A stretch of DNA of 64,000 nt, taken from assembly GCA_017311315.1 (NCBI GenBank), contig CM029609.1, positions 38,252,744 through 38,316,743 of the forward strand, given 5' to 3'. Below are positions 40,793 through 53,394 of this stretch, piece after piece. The notes under the pieces were generated by a model, which worked only from the letters and a program-made list of their open reading frames with translations, ran no database searches and had not been told where the DNA came from. Positions within the stretch are counted from its first letter, which is position 1, and the number at the start of each line of letters is the position of its first letter. A program made the translations under genes and the position numbers. The DNA is from Dendrocalamus latiflorus. Lineage: Eukaryota; Streptophyta; Magnoliopsida; Poales; Poaceae.

Positions 40793-42795
40793 CTAGCTCG
40801 CTTCATTCAATTCGATCTCATGATTATCCGGCTTCTTCATAAGGCTGGTTGATTTCAATTGGATCTCGAGTATGGGGCAGTTGGGAAGGTTGCCTGCTGC
40901 GCCCCTGATGTCACTCTCCAAGGCCTCCACCTCGGCAGCCGCGGCATCAAAGCAGTCGATACCAACAGTGACATGTTTGAGGCCTAAAAGATGCTGCAAC
41001 CCAATAACTAGGCCGCCATACTTGAACTGGCACCGTGCCCTCAAATCAAGTTTCAGCCTTTGGAGCTTTGGCATGGCTCCTGGCTCAAACATCAACCCCG
41101 CGCAATCCTGACCTCTAAAATTGAACTTCACCAAACGCTGGAATCCTTGGCTGCCGATGACCTGCCTTTGGTGGACGTCACGGCTAGTTAAGGTCAGGGT
41201 AAGAGAGAGCAGCGCGGGTATACTCGCGAGAATCTTGAAACATTCCTCTCCCACTTCACGAACACCTCCAAGACGGAGGCGGGTGAGGCTGACGAGCGAG
41301 CCGATTTCACTTGGTATTGTACGGATGCTACAGACAAGTCTCCGTAGAGGTGGAGGGGAGTCACACGAAGACATCCATGGATAGTAGGAAATAGGGGGGT
41401 AGTATCCCCGAAAGTGCAGTGATCGGAGACATCCATGAAGATTTGAGAGAGATGAGATACATGCTTTCGTCCGACCTTCATCCGCTGGCCGAGGGGTCGC
41501 AATTCCTAGTGCCCTCAGTTTGGCCAGCTCTCCGAGCCCTTGGATTGCCTTTACGCATGCTTCGTTCATATTGATGAATGATAGCTCCTCCAGGGCTTGC
41601 AGTCTTCCGATTCCGTCGGGCAATGCCACACTGTGTTCAATAAAAAGGCACACTAGTTTCTGTAATTGAGCAATACTTGTTGGTAGTTTTGACATACTAA
41701 CGCTTCCTCTCAGATCTAGAATCTCTAGATGCTGCAGCTTGCCGATTTGTTCTGGCAGCTCACTGATACCTGCACCAAAGATTCTCAAGTACTTCAACTG
41801 ACAGAAACTTCCAATATGTTCAATATGTCTGTTCTCCAAACTCCTACCACATTGTATGTTTAGCACTCGTAAGACTTCGCTACTCAAAAACTGAGTCATA
41901 AACTGCTCTGGGTGATCTGATCCAAACATATGAACCGATCGAAGATGAGATGCATCCTTCATTGATTTTGGCAACTGCGAAACTTCAGAAAACTTTGCTG
42001 CTTGGAGGGATAACCTACGAATCTTGTTGGAAGAATTTCCACAAAAATCATTACCATTCAATATATTGACAAAATTGTCTTCCACGGCCTGAGATATAAT
42101 AAAGTCAAGTACGATATCATGAACTCTGCAGGATTTCACTGTTTTGCCATCTGCCCCGATCTTTGTTGGTTGGATCATACTCCTGTTGATGAGTTCATTT
42201 AAGTAGCTTTCTCCGAGCTGCTCCATAGTTTCTCTGTTTCGCCCGGGAACCAATCCTTCTGCTATCCATGTCCGTATCAAACGTCTGCTATCGATGGAAT
42301 AATCCTCCGGAAAGACACTTAGATATAACAAACAAGTCTTCAGGTAGTGAGGAAGGTCAAAATAACTGAGGAACAATATCCTTTTCATTTTGTCAACAGA
42401 AGAATCTTTCTCCACAGCAGAAGAAATAGAGTTCCGAATTTTGACCCACACTTCCACTGTTTCACTTTTGTTAGCTAATAAACTAGCCACACTGATTATG
42501 GCCAATGGCAAACCACCACATTTCCTCAAAATTTCATTGGCTACTTCTGTCAATTCTTGAGGACAGTCTTTGCTAGGACAAAAGACTCTTCTAAAGAATA
42601 AGTTGTGGGAGTCTTGTTCACTTAGAGGCTTCGCTTCATACATACGCCCACCAAAGCCGGTACAACATGATTTGGCCACATCTTTAATGCGTGTTGTAGT
42701 AATTACTCTACTTCGGTTCTCATTGATTGGTAAAGCAGATTTCAAATGTTCCCATGCTGATATGCTCCAGATATCATCAATAACGATGAAGTACC
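40793..42795 (-). CDS. NB-LRR resistance-type gene, kinase-2 to C-terminus (5' part missing)
   Basis: Open for about 667 codons. In order: kinase-2 YFIVIDDIWSISAWE (about 42,745-42,793), RNBS-B SRVITTTRI, YEAKPLSEQDSHNLFFRRVF, GLPL motif CGGLPLAIISVASLL, RNBS-D CLLYLSVFPEDYSI, MHD-type VHDIVLDF, then about ten LRRs (LPEQIGKLQHLEILDLRGSV) and the C-terminus ending NEAS, stop TAG. Upstream, an AG acceptor (TATAG or TTCCAG, 42,795-42,806) precedes an AT-rich sequence with no P-loop or CC exon up to the gypsy at 44 kb. Cereal relatives have an intron near this place, so a lost or distant first exon is likely. VHD in place of MHD is common in cereals. Function of intact relatives: pathogen-effector sensing in the cytoplasm. 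Confidence 0.9.
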
Positions 42796-44013
42796 TATAT
42801 GCATTTGTTCTGGAATTGCATTAGTATGGCTACCATAATTTTTCATTGCTTGCCCTGTAGTACTACCTCCCATGCAAAATGTAGAGCATATTTTCACTAA
42901 GCACAAAATTAATAAATTGATAAGACTAACAATGATGCAAGACAAAATGACCAGGAGCATATTTTTACTATGCTTCTCATTATTACTTCAAATTTAAAAT
43001 GTATTAGAAAAACAAAAAGGATAAGTTTTCTATGAATAGAATTATTTGTTTTTTCTTTTTTCTTTTCCTTTTGAATTATCATTTATTAGCTTATTTTCAT
43101 TTTTGTTACTCCTAACATATAATGAATTTAAACTTGAAATTTTATACATAGCAAGAGTAAATTGAGAAGTACATTTAGAACTTTTTGGGAAATTTTTTAT
43201 ATTAATTTGGTGGCCAAACGAAAAAGATTGCATGAGTGCACCACATAGGGAGAATGGAGTGATTGCATTATATATACCCATCCGGGATTTTTAGTTGAAA
43301 TTCGACATTTTTTAGTTGAAAGTTGAAAAAAAAATTGAGCTGAAAGTGCAAAATTTTGAGTTGAAACTCTTCAAATTTAACTTATGTTTTAGAGTTGGTA
43401 GTTTTCATCCAAAGTATTGGCAATTTTTTTAAAAAAAAATAGTTGAAAGTTGAGGATTTTTAGATTGAAGTGACAAATTTTGAGTCAAAAGTCTTTGAAG
43501 TCGATAGGGAGGAAAAGGGCATGAATCTTGAAGTAAAACCCAACGGTGGATGCTTGGTGGACAGCTACCCAGTTAGATAGGAAATCATGTCACGTCAATC
43601 TATGTTTTTCTCTCTAACAAAAGTAGCATTAATCTCAAAGCAAATAAAAAGGTAAGTAACATCTATCTACCATTCATTATACTTTAAAAATTATGCAAAT
43701 TACTGTTAAGAAAAGTATGGAAGCACATCCCTTAAGTATATCATGAAACCAACAAAGGGTCTCTTCTTTTTCAACTTCTAAAAGATGTTTTTGGTTTTCT
43801 ACAATAACTAACTTTTAAATGGAGTTTCTTTTTAATACATGGTTTATAAGTTGTTTGTAATATACTATGTAGTAACTTTATTTATATTGGTCAAATTCGC
43901 ACATGAGTTTCTATTACTCTATACTCTCTCATGATAGCCCAAAAGCCATAAGTCGTACCCAAAAGCTATAGCCAAAGCCACAACCAAAATCATGTAATTT
44001 TGGACACAGATAC
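42796..44013. other. AT-rich intergenic or intron sequence
   Basis: No exons found. 43,290-43,500 repeats TTTAGTTGAAAGTTGA-like words. Could be remains of the NLR intron. Confidence 0.5.
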
Positions 44014-44030
44014 TATCGATGTTTTAATAT

Positions 44031-44848
44031 CGATCTTACGTATGGTTTGTTTGGATTCGGGGATTCTCTCAATAGACTTAGAGTATGCACATGCAGAGTA
44101 AAAACATAGGAATCTTTATCCAGGTTTGGGCCTTCTCTTGAGAGAATAATAACTCTACGTCCTGTGTAATTGCTAATCACCAGAGAAAGAATTATAATAG
44201 AGAATCATGCGAATGACTAGCCCCTTCCCCCCTTCTCTCTTTGACGTTAACCTTTATATAGCTAGTAAAGCGATCTCCGTTGTTCCGCCATAAGACGCAT
44301 CAACGCTTTGAATGATAACCGCCTTACAGAATTTACTATCAGAGAGACGTAAAAGGCCGTTCACCATGTAGCGGTTGTTGTCAGAGAGAGAGATCGTGTG
44401 TAGTTAGTAGATAAACGCATGTTCTAACCGCCTTGTCAAATGAACCGACAATGTAGTTCATTGTCATAGACAGGTTGGTGGAAGATAGACTTGTCATAGG
44501 AATTCTCACGAACAAAGAGCGGTCACAGTAAGACTTACAACTGTGTGGTCTTAGAAGGACTTACAACCGGAGGAGTAGTCACTGTAGGACTTACAACTAT
44601 TTGGTCATAGAAAGACTTATGACAAAGGGGCTAGTCGCAGTAAGACTTACGACTATGTGGTCGTAGAAGGACTTACGACCAATGGATAGTCACAATAAGT
44701 CTTACGACTATGTGCTCATAGAAGATCTTATGACTATATGGTCGTAAAAGAGCCTACAACTATCCTGCCATATTTATCTCTTATCGATAAGGGGTATATT
44801 CAAGGAATATAATGACATAATAATTTGAGGATTATTCTATCCTCGTCA
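44031..44848 (-). repeat. 3' LTR of the Tat-type gypsy
   Basis: Matches 59842-60622; 37 bp longer overall. Contains the ACGAC repeat array. Confidence 0.9.
44505..44765. repeat. Tandem ACGAC/GTCGT array in the 3' LTR
   Basis: Roughly 51-bp degenerate units, each with AGTCGCAGTAAGACTTACGA and GTCGTAGAAGGACTTACGAC, so every unit is a dyad of TACGAC and GTCGTA. About five units. Confidence 0.88.
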
Positions 44849-45238
44849 TCTAGCCCCCCAACTTCAAGTGAAGATAACTTATTCGACTAAGTATAATCGT
44901 AGATAAAAAATGGTCAAAAGCAAAGCCTTTCTCGACTCTTATCAACTAGGAATTGGCTTGGTCAATTTGGTAATTCCGCTTGAATTATGAAGATAGATAG
45001 ACATCAGATAGAGAAAATGCAATCAATTTTCCTCGACCTGTCCGTCGAATCAGTTCCCAAAGTGAATGTTCGATTCCCGAGAGAAGTAACCGATGCATTG
45101 GTTATAAAGACTTACCGGGGGTAACTTTTGGTTTTTCACTTTTCCCATTTGTTCGAATTCGTTCAAGCTCTTCGCCTCTAATCAATCTTCATAATCTTCC
45201 TCAATTTCGCACAAAATCCCTTCTAATCACCCAAAAGA

Positions 45239-47815
45239 ATGATGAAGTCTTCATCAACCTGAGCTGAATTAGGGATAGATTATGCCAAGATGAAGGCATT
45301 GGAGACTGTGGAGAAGATCCCGCTGTGGTGATTTGTCAGATGGATTGAAGCCGCTGGCCAATGCTAGCTATGCGGACAAATCAGAGAGATTCTGGTGTTC
45401 CAGGTTTACTGTGAGTGTGGCCTCAGTCTCCCTACTCATCCCTTCTTGACGACTGTTCTCGAGTATTTCGGGGTTGAATTGGTGAACTTAGTTCCCAATT
45501 CAATCACAATGCTTAGCATCTTCGTATACCTATGCGAGACGTATTTGGGTATCCCAGTAGATCTCGAGCTCTTTTGGTTCTACTACAAGATGAGCTGACA
45601 AACGGGGATTGCTAGGAGTTGTGGATTGAAGCTCCATGATGACAAGACGGAGCTTTACATCCCCATGTTTACCCAATCTTCATGGCCGGGATGGAAGAAG
45701 AGGTGGTTCTACTAGGAGACGACCAGTGAAGACAGCCTCTCCTTCGTCGGGAAGGCCGCCGAGAAAAACAGTCTTTGGAACTCAGCTCCCAAAGACATCG
45801 CAAGAATAGCCCCTACATCTCTGCTATTAAGGAGCTGAGGGGCAAGGGGCTTATAAGCTAGCGTGTGGTGAAGGACTTTATCATGTGCCATATTAGTCCC
45901 TTGAAGCGTCGAGCACATCCTATGTAGATGTGCTCGGGAGTCTCGAATTTGACCCAAGATAACGAGAATGGTAAGTGATACTAGCACTTGTATTCATAAC
46001 CAGGTTACATTTTTAGTACTTTTTATCAACTACCTTGTTTATTTGTTCAGACATTGATTTGGAGGAAATCAATTCTCGAGTCAAGGCCATTTGCGAGAAG
46101 GCTCCATCGCTTGAGGTAGAGGCTCCTCGTATTCTGGTGGACATTTCTGCTGAAGAGAGGGAAGAACGCTTAAAGGTAATTGAAAAATTGACTTTATCTA
46201 TAAGACTTCTTAATTGTAGAGTATGACCAAGTGGTATCTTCCTCTTCTGCAAAGCGTAGGTGTGAATTTCTGTCAAGATGACTAAGGGGTCGAATTGATG
46301 GTGGTCGGTGGAGAAGTGGAACCAAGTTGTGGTAGGATCTTCTTCTGGTCAAGCTCGGAACCAAGTTCCACACCCCAAAAATCTTCCAAATAAGGGGTAC
46401 ATCTTCAATGATGAACGTCTTGATAAGATGTGGTGGACTAGGGTTGAAGAGTTTGACCAACTCAGAGATTCTGAATGGGTGCTCGGAAATTTTGCTCGTA
46501 GGAGTATGAATGTGAGTATTGACAACACGAATGTTCTTACTTTGTCTCTTCTTATTTCTCATTGCCTTTCCTTATCCAGAGAGCATTAGAAGACATGGCA
46601 ACTGTGGCTGAGTATCATAGAAAGCTAACACTCCTACAACAAGAGAATGTCAAAATTTCCAAGAAAGCAGTGGCATCATAAGTCTCTTAACTTATGTTTT
46701 AGTCGAATTCTGTCTTGATCACACAACTAGAATTTCAGATCTATCTTTAATCTCTACAGGTCTTGGCTAGATGTAGAGGTCTTAGCTACTGCACTCAAGA
46801 ATGAAAAGGCTAATGCACGGAGGCTAAAGGAATAAAATGCTAATTTATCAATAAGCCTCATAAAAGCCAACTCAGCTGCCAGAACCTTGAAAGAGAAAAT
46901 AAACAGTAAGCCTTGAAGCTTAAATCTGTTTATCTATGCATCTTTCTAACCTTTCTTTTTATCTTTCTCTTTTTAACAGAAAGAGAGATTGAATTGAGTA
47001 CACTGCTCACTGAGGTCAAAGAGAAAACTAAAGTGATCGAAGAGCTTACTCGTATTACCAAAAGAAAGGCGAATGGATAAAGCTACTTGATACTCAGCTA
47101 TCAGGTAAGAAAAACATTACCTTTGACTAGTTTTTGAAATAATTCTTGTAGGACTTACAACTACGTGATTGTAGAAGGACTTGTGACCAAAGGATAATCA
47201 CAGTAAGACTGTCGACTACGTAGTCATAGAAGGGCTTACGACCAACAGGTAGTCGCAGTTAGACTTTCGACTACATGGTCGTAGAAGAACTTATGACCAT
47301 ATGGTCATAGAAGAGCTTACGACTATAACGAGTATTGTCTTGACGAACTTTAACTCTTTCGTATAGTCCATGGTTCAAAAGAAATGTCTTTCTTAAGCAA
47401 TGACTTGTAGTGTGGAAGAAACAAAGTTGATGGAGGCAAACCTTTAAGTCTGTGGTATTCTTTTGAACAATCTACTCAGTGAGTTTAGTGCGGAAAAGAT
47501 GATTCCCAATCCCACTGAGGAGAATACATCCACTCACATGAGTACGATTGCACTATAAGCCAAGACTTTGGAAAAGCACTTTGCTAATCTGAAGGCTGAT
47601 CAAATAGAGTCGATCAGGGATGCAATTAGGGGCACTGTGAGTTATGCATTTGCAAAACTCAAGGCATACAACTGGAACCTGAACTTACATCTCATTGAGC
47701 ACGACTTCACCTGCTCTTTGGAGGAGGCGTCTCGCCTGATTGAAGAAGTAGAGCCATTTGGACGAAAAGTGTCTGAAGAAATGGAACTTAGCTCTTCCTC
47801 TCCTCCAAAGTAGAG
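45239..47815 (+). pseudogene. Antisense accessory ORF of the Tat gypsy (Transposase_28-like domain plus coiled coil)
   Basis: Plus strand, opposite to gag-pol. N-terminal block 45,395-45,720: CGLSLPTHPFLTTVLEYFGV, LVPNSITMLSIFVYLCETYL, GIPVDLELFWFYYKM, matching the putative gypsy-type transposon domain found across grasses. Then LEEINSRVKAICEKAPSLEV (46,060), long Glu/Lys-rich coiled-coil pieces (46,580-47,080) and a C-terminal block (47,568-47,813; MEKHFANLKADQIESIRDAI). GT/AG-like borders suggest several exons; stops are present (for example after YYKMS). Function unknown in the family. Confidence 0.78.
47145..47335. repeat. The same ACGAC array inside the antisense ORF region
   Basis: About four units of the LTR repeat, 2.3 kb away from the LTR, between exon-like parts of the accessory gene. 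Confidence 0.85.
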
Positions 47816-48123
47816 TAGTTTATAAATAGAAATAATTTTGTAAAAACTTACCTTTGGATGATGAATGAACTCTTTTCTTTCCAGCATCTTGTCTCATTGA
47901 GCAATTAGTACTCGTAAGGCCAAAAACAAAAAATGAAAGAGAAATAAAAATACGACTAAGAAATAAAGTGATTCTGATAACTCTATCCTAGCCCCTGAAT
48001 ATTTACTTTGTTCATGCAAAGAAACAAAGCAAATAGTATAGAGTGAAGTATGCAGAGAGCAGAGTAATATATTCGACCATCATTGTCGAATTCGATTGTC
48101 ATGTACTGCAGCAAAAGTGAGGA

Positions 48124-48420
48124 ACAAGTCGATGCTAGGGAGCTCCTTCTAGTGGGCAGGACCACACGTAGAGAGGAGTGACTCTGACTAAGTGATGTTA
48201 CCTCCTTTTGACCAGGTTCAAATAAATCGAAGACATGAACGATCAAAGGATAAACACTCAAATTGACTTCTATTATATTTGTTCAACGTGTTCGTGTGCA
48301 ACACAATTGTTGTATGCTGGTAGCAAGAATCAAGAACAGACAGGCACTAGGAAACTCCTTCTAGTGGGTAGGACCACATGCAGAGGAGAGACTTTGGCTA
48401 CTGGTATTCCTGTATCCGAC
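48124..48420. repeat. Imperfect direct repeat, two copies
   Basis: CTCCTTCTAGTGGGCAGGAC (48,142) and CTCCTTCTAGTGGGTAGGAC (48,355) head two related blocks of about 80 bp, about 210 bp apart. Confidence 0.75.
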
Positions 48421-48599
48421 CAGTCAAAACAAATTGGATACGCTAAAAGTGGTCGAACTAATATAAGAGAAGCTCTACAAGACATACGACAATAAAAATT
48501 TGCATAAACTAAAAATTTTATTAAAAAAGGGTAAAAATGTTTACACATAGAATTTGTGTAATTAATCGATATTCCAAGAGTTCAAAAGAATCTAGCCAT

Positions 48600-49650
48600 C
48601 TTTCACAGCAAGTCTCACAGAGCCAAGGCATGTGACTTCGACCACAATGAAAGGACCTTCCCACTTGGGGGAAAGCTTGTTCTGATTAGACTGGGATTGG
48701 ATTTTCCTCAAGACCAAGTTGTCTATAGCAAGGCTATAAGGCTAGACCTTATGATCATAGTACTTACGCATGGCCTACTGATAGACCACCAAAGAGATAA
48801 AGGCTTGATTCTTCTTTTTCTTTGAGCAGGTTGATATCATCTACTCGATGTTGTTCTTGGTTAGAGTCACTGAAGTTCTCAACTCTTACAGACCGGATCC
48901 TTAGTTCTGGAGGAAACATGGCTTTAGCTCCAAAAACTAGGAAAAAAGGAGTTTCAACTGTCGCCCGGCTCGGAGTCGTGAGAATCACCCATAATACTGA
49001 AGGCAATTCTTGAACCCAAGCCCCCGAGCGTTTTACTAGCAGGTCGAAGACTCAAATTTTAATTCCTTGCATTATTTGGCCATTCGCACGCTCGACTGGC
49101 CCGTTACTCTGGGGATGGGCAACTGAAGCAAAACGTAATTTGGTGCCTAATTCATTAGAAAATTCTTGAAATTTTGCACTCAAAAATTGCTTATCGTTGT
49201 CTGTAATTATCCAACTTGGGACTCCAAATCGAGTAATTACACTTTTTTAGCAGGAACCTTTTTGCAGCTTCTGTTGTTATCCCAGCTACTGGTTCGGCTT
49301 CAATCCACTTTATAAACATATCAATAGCTATGAAGAGGAACTCAACGCCCCCAGCGCTCTTGGAAATGGCCCTAGGATATCAAGACCCTAGGTTGCAAAA
49401 GGCCAAACAAAAGAATCATCTGAAGAGTTTGAGCTAGTTGGTGAATTTACTGACTATGAAACTGGCATTGTACACATTTCTTAACTAGATCTCTAATGTC
49501 ACTGAGGGTGTTGGCCAATAGAAACCTTGTCAAAAAGCCTTACCGACCAATGTTCTGTAGGAAGCATGTGCTCCACAGATGCCCTCATGTATGTCATGAA
49601 GGAGTTTTAATCCTTCTTTCTACGATATATATCACATGAGAACTCCCTGA
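48600..49650 (-). pseudogene. Tat gypsy integrase remnant
   Basis: Pieces IHEGICGAHASYRTLVGKAF, GGVEFLFIAIDMFIKWIEAE, and the C-terminal ETPFFLVFGAKAMFPPEL are recognisable, broken by stops and shifts. The last motif is usual at the end of gypsy integrase. Confidence 0.8.
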
Positions 49651-50819
49651 GTATCCCTTTTATAGAGTATCCGTCGACCAAGGAATACATCCTGGCCTTG
49701 CAGGCAAGACGATCTACTACAGGATCGTCATCGGGTATTGAAACCTTCTGAAGGTAGTTGTAGATGGGAGCCATCCACGTCTCTTCGTAATCTAGAGATA
49801 CTATCTCATTAGGGGTTGTTTCTGGTGCTTTGACCAAAGACAGCTTCTCAAGTTGTTCCAGGAAGACCCCCGACGGTACTTATGATTAGGAAGAAGCTAT
49901 CCGAGCTAACTGGTCTGCGAGAAAGTTATCTTCTACGTGATATACTATAACTTGAAATCGAGAAAATGCTTTTCAAGCTTCCGTACTTCCGACAAGTACT
50001 GAGACATGATGGTACTCAAGCATTGATACTCTTTTCTGACCTGATTCATGAATAGTTGAGAGTCTCCTCTCACGAGTAGTCGTCAAATCCTGAGCACTTT
50101 AGCGGCTCGTATGTTAGCCAACAAACCTTCATACTCAACGACATTGTTAGTTACTAGAAAGAGCAATTAGATGACATACTTTAAGGTCTCTCCCCACAGA
50201 AGATTCCAGGACCACCCCAGCTCTCGAGCCACTTAACGTAAGTGACCCATCGAAGTACATCGTCCATAAGTCATAGAAATCATACTATTAGGGATCCTGA
50301 ATAGGTTCAGGATTTATCCATTCGATGATAAAGTCTGCCAAGATCTGGGGTTTAATGGCTGTTCGGGATATGAAATGGAGGTCAAAATCTCCAAGTTCGA
50401 TTGACCATTTTGCTATGTGTCCTGCTATTTCCTTATTCTAGAGGATCTCTCCTAAAGGAAACTCAGATGGCACAATTATCTTGTGTGCCTAAAAATAATG
50501 CCACAACTTCCTCGAAGCCATGAGGAGGGCATAAAGAAGTTTTTGGACTTGAAGGCAGCGTTACTTAGGATCATGTAAAAGTTCACTTACATAGTATACT
50601 AGTCTTTGAATGATCTCACGCTCTGCAACCAGTGCATCACTTACTGTCTGTGGTGTGGCGGATAGATACACTAAGAGTGCTCATTTGTTTTCAGAGAAAC
50701 TAGAACAGGAGCACTCGTAAGGTATCTCTTGACATCTTTGAAAGAGTCATTGGCCTCTTTCAACCACTTGAAACCCTCATGTTTCCTCAAAAGCTTAAAG
50801 AAAGGAAGGTTTTTTTCTC
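49651..50819 (-). pseudogene. Tat gypsy RNase H remnant
   Basis: LLVRGDSQLFMNQVRKEYQC and MSQYLSEVRKLEKHFLDF (49,960-50,095) match the RNase H end. Stops throughout. Confidence 0.78.
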
Positions 50820-51450
50820 CTAGTCATGCAATGAATGACTTAAAGCTGCCATGCACACAATAAGTTTCTGGGACTCTTTCTTTGTGGTTGGAGGGTGCAT
50901 TTGTTCGATGGTCTTGATTTTCTCAGTATTTGCTTCGATACCTCTTGCCAAAACAAGAAATCCAAGCAGTTTTCCTGAGGAAACTTCGAACACACACTTT
51001 TTAGGATTGAGCTTCAAGCAATGCTTTCTAGATTGTCGATGGTCTCCTGCAAGTCTGAAATATGATTAAGACATTTGATACTTTTTACAACCACATCATC
51101 GATATAGGCTTCTAAGTTTTGGCCCATTTGATATTTGAAGGTTAACTACATCAAACGCTAAAAAGTTAGACCAGTATTTTTCAAACCAAATGGCATTTTG
51201 GCATAGCAAAATACTTCAAATGGGGTGATAAACACTGTTTTCTCTTCATCTTCTGAAGACATACTAATCTGGTGATAATCAGAGTATGCATATAAAAAGC
51301 TTAATATTTCACAACTAACAGTAGAATCTACTAATTGATCAATATGAGGAAGCGGAAAGTCACCTTTAGGACAAGCTTTATTTAAATCGGTATAGTCTAT
51401 ACACATGCGCCACTTGCCGTTAGACTTTTTTACCATTACAGGGTCATCCA
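50820..51450 (-). pseudogene. Tat gypsy reverse transcriptase, N-part missing
   Basis: DDPVMVKKSNGKWRMCIDYT, DLNKACPKGDFPLPHIDQLV, AKMPFGLKNTGLTF (51,158-51,451) then, after a break, the thumb MKLNPKKCVFEVSSGKLLGF (51,017-50,820). The frame ends abruptly at the D of LDDPVM, where the inserted gypsy starts. The YxDD box lies in the damaged part between the two blocks. Confidence 0.85.
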
Positions 51451-52560
51451 ACCTGTAGAACTTTTGTAACCCTTACAAATACCAGATTGGAAGTGGGAAG
51501 AAATTGACATGTATTTCATAACTGGACTTCCCAAAACTCAATCTAGTTAGTTATGACTGACTAACTAAAGTAGCTCATTTCATACTTGTCAAAACGACTT
51601 ATTCTGGAAGTAAGTTTGTTGAGCTATATATGTCCAGAATCATGTGCTTACATGGAGTTCCTAGAAAGATAGTATCAGACAGAGGTAGTCAGTTCACCTC
51701 CTGATTTTGCCAGAAACTTCATGAAGAGTTAGGGAAAACGCTTAACTTTAGTACAGCATTTCATCCCCAGACAGATGGGCAAACAGAATGAGTCAACCAT
51801 GTACTAAAGGATATTTTGAGAGCTTATGCTCTGGATTTTGGAAACAATTGGGATCGTTCTTTACCCTATGCCAAGTTCTCATATAATAATAGCTATCAGG
51901 CCAACTTGCAGATGACACCTTTTGAAGCATTGTATGGCATGAAGTGTAGAACAACTTTACCCTGGGAACATCTAGAAAAATTTCAAGATGCTAGACCAAA
52001 CCTACTTCACGATGCTAAAGAGAAAGTAAGAAAAATCAAGGATAGATTGAAAATAGCCCAATCTCGATAGAAAAGTTATGCCGACAATTGCCATTGAGAC
52101 TTGACCTTCGAGGTTGAAGACTATGTTTATCTCAGAGTATCTCTGCTCAGAGGAGTAAAAAGGTTTCACATAAGAAGAAAGCTTATATCGAGATTTGTGG
52201 GACCATTCAAGATCTTAAGTCTTAGAGGAGAAGTTGCATATCAGTTGGAGTTGCCACCAAGCATGTCAGGAGTGCACAACATCTTCCACATCTCCCAGTT
52301 GAAGAAATATCTCCAAGTACCCACAGAGCAAGCAGCACTAGAAACACTAGATCTTTAGGAAGATCTGACTTACTGAGAACAACCAATTAAGATTCTCAAG
52401 ACAGCAAAGTGCCAGACCAGGAGAAGTATCATTAGATTTTGTAGAGTTCAGTGGAGCAATCACACAGAAGATGAAGCAACCTGGGAATGAGAGGAAGACC
52501 TGAAAGCCAACCATCCCCATCTCTTTGCTAGCTAGTTCAAATCTCGAGGGTGAGATTTCT
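51451..52560 (+). pseudogene. Integrase C-terminal half of the permuted gypsy
   Basis: FITGLPKTQ, then VLKDILRAYALDFGNNWDRS, LPYAKFSYNNSYQANLQMTP, FEALYGMKCRTTLPW, and the chromo-like end YVYLRVSLLRGVKRFHI, GVHNIFHISQLKKYLQVP, with stops between (for example near 51,545 and 52,070). Ends at the polypurine tract TTTAAAGGGATAGG. Confidence 0.88.
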
Positions 52561-53069
52561 TTTAAAGGGATAGGTTGTAACATCCCAAAATTTTATTTGC
52601 ATTTTGTTTGATTCTCTAGAATTTATTTGGTTTTATATGGATTTTACCCCAAGTCTTAAGCAGAAAACTTAAATTGTTTATCTTTCGAAAGGATTTTCCC
52701 AGAGTTATCCTAGAGTTATTTGCTAAGTGTTTTTAAGGTTGCTTAGCTTTGCTGAAAAATTAAAAATTAATGCAAGAATCTAACTCTTCCTTGGATGACT
52801 TGTGTGGCTTAGATTGCCCTTGACCGCATCCCATGGTGTTCATCCATCACTCACCCTCTCTACTTCTCTCCCCTCCCAACGACCAGTGGGCCCTATCATC
52901 TCTTCCCCTATCCTTCTTTTCACACCTAGTCTGTGTCTCCGCCTGTTCTTCTTCCCATGCAAATGCATTACCACCTTTTTAAAACCCCGCTAAAACCAAA
53001 GCATCATGCTGCGCTCAGCCGCTTTAACTCTGGCGAGCCACCCCGGCCTTTCTCCTTCCCTCCCCGAGC

Positions 53070-53077
53070 TATATAAA
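53070..53077 (+). promoter_or_regulatory. TATA box in the permuted gypsy LTR
   Basis: CTATATAAAGG followed about 30 bp later by a CATCCCACGCTACTCC start-like region; CT-rich leader downstream. Confidence 0.65.
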
Positions 53078-53394
53078 GGAGCCTTCGGCACCAATGCATC
53101 CCACGCTACTCCATCTCTTCTCTTGAGCACCCGAGTGCCTCCTTGCCGTAAGCTCGCCAAGTGGTGTTTCCTCGGTTGAGCATCTTCACCACCAAGAGCG
53201 CCATCACACTAGGAGCCGACCACCACCACCGCCTCCTCCACGCCACCGACTGCCTCCATTCGTCTTCAGCCTCTGCACAAAGTATAAAAGAACCCCCAGC
53301 ATCTCCTCTCTCTCTTGCACCCTTTCGACCACGTTCGAACATGGACACTCTCAACTGCAACCACGCACTGCCACAGAAGCATCCTTTGACCACT

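Noticed and set aside
42742..43281. Upstream NLR exon (GGSTTGQAMKN resembling a P-loop)
   Set aside because: Order and residues of a P-loop are not met, and no CC-type sequence lies near; more likely intron.
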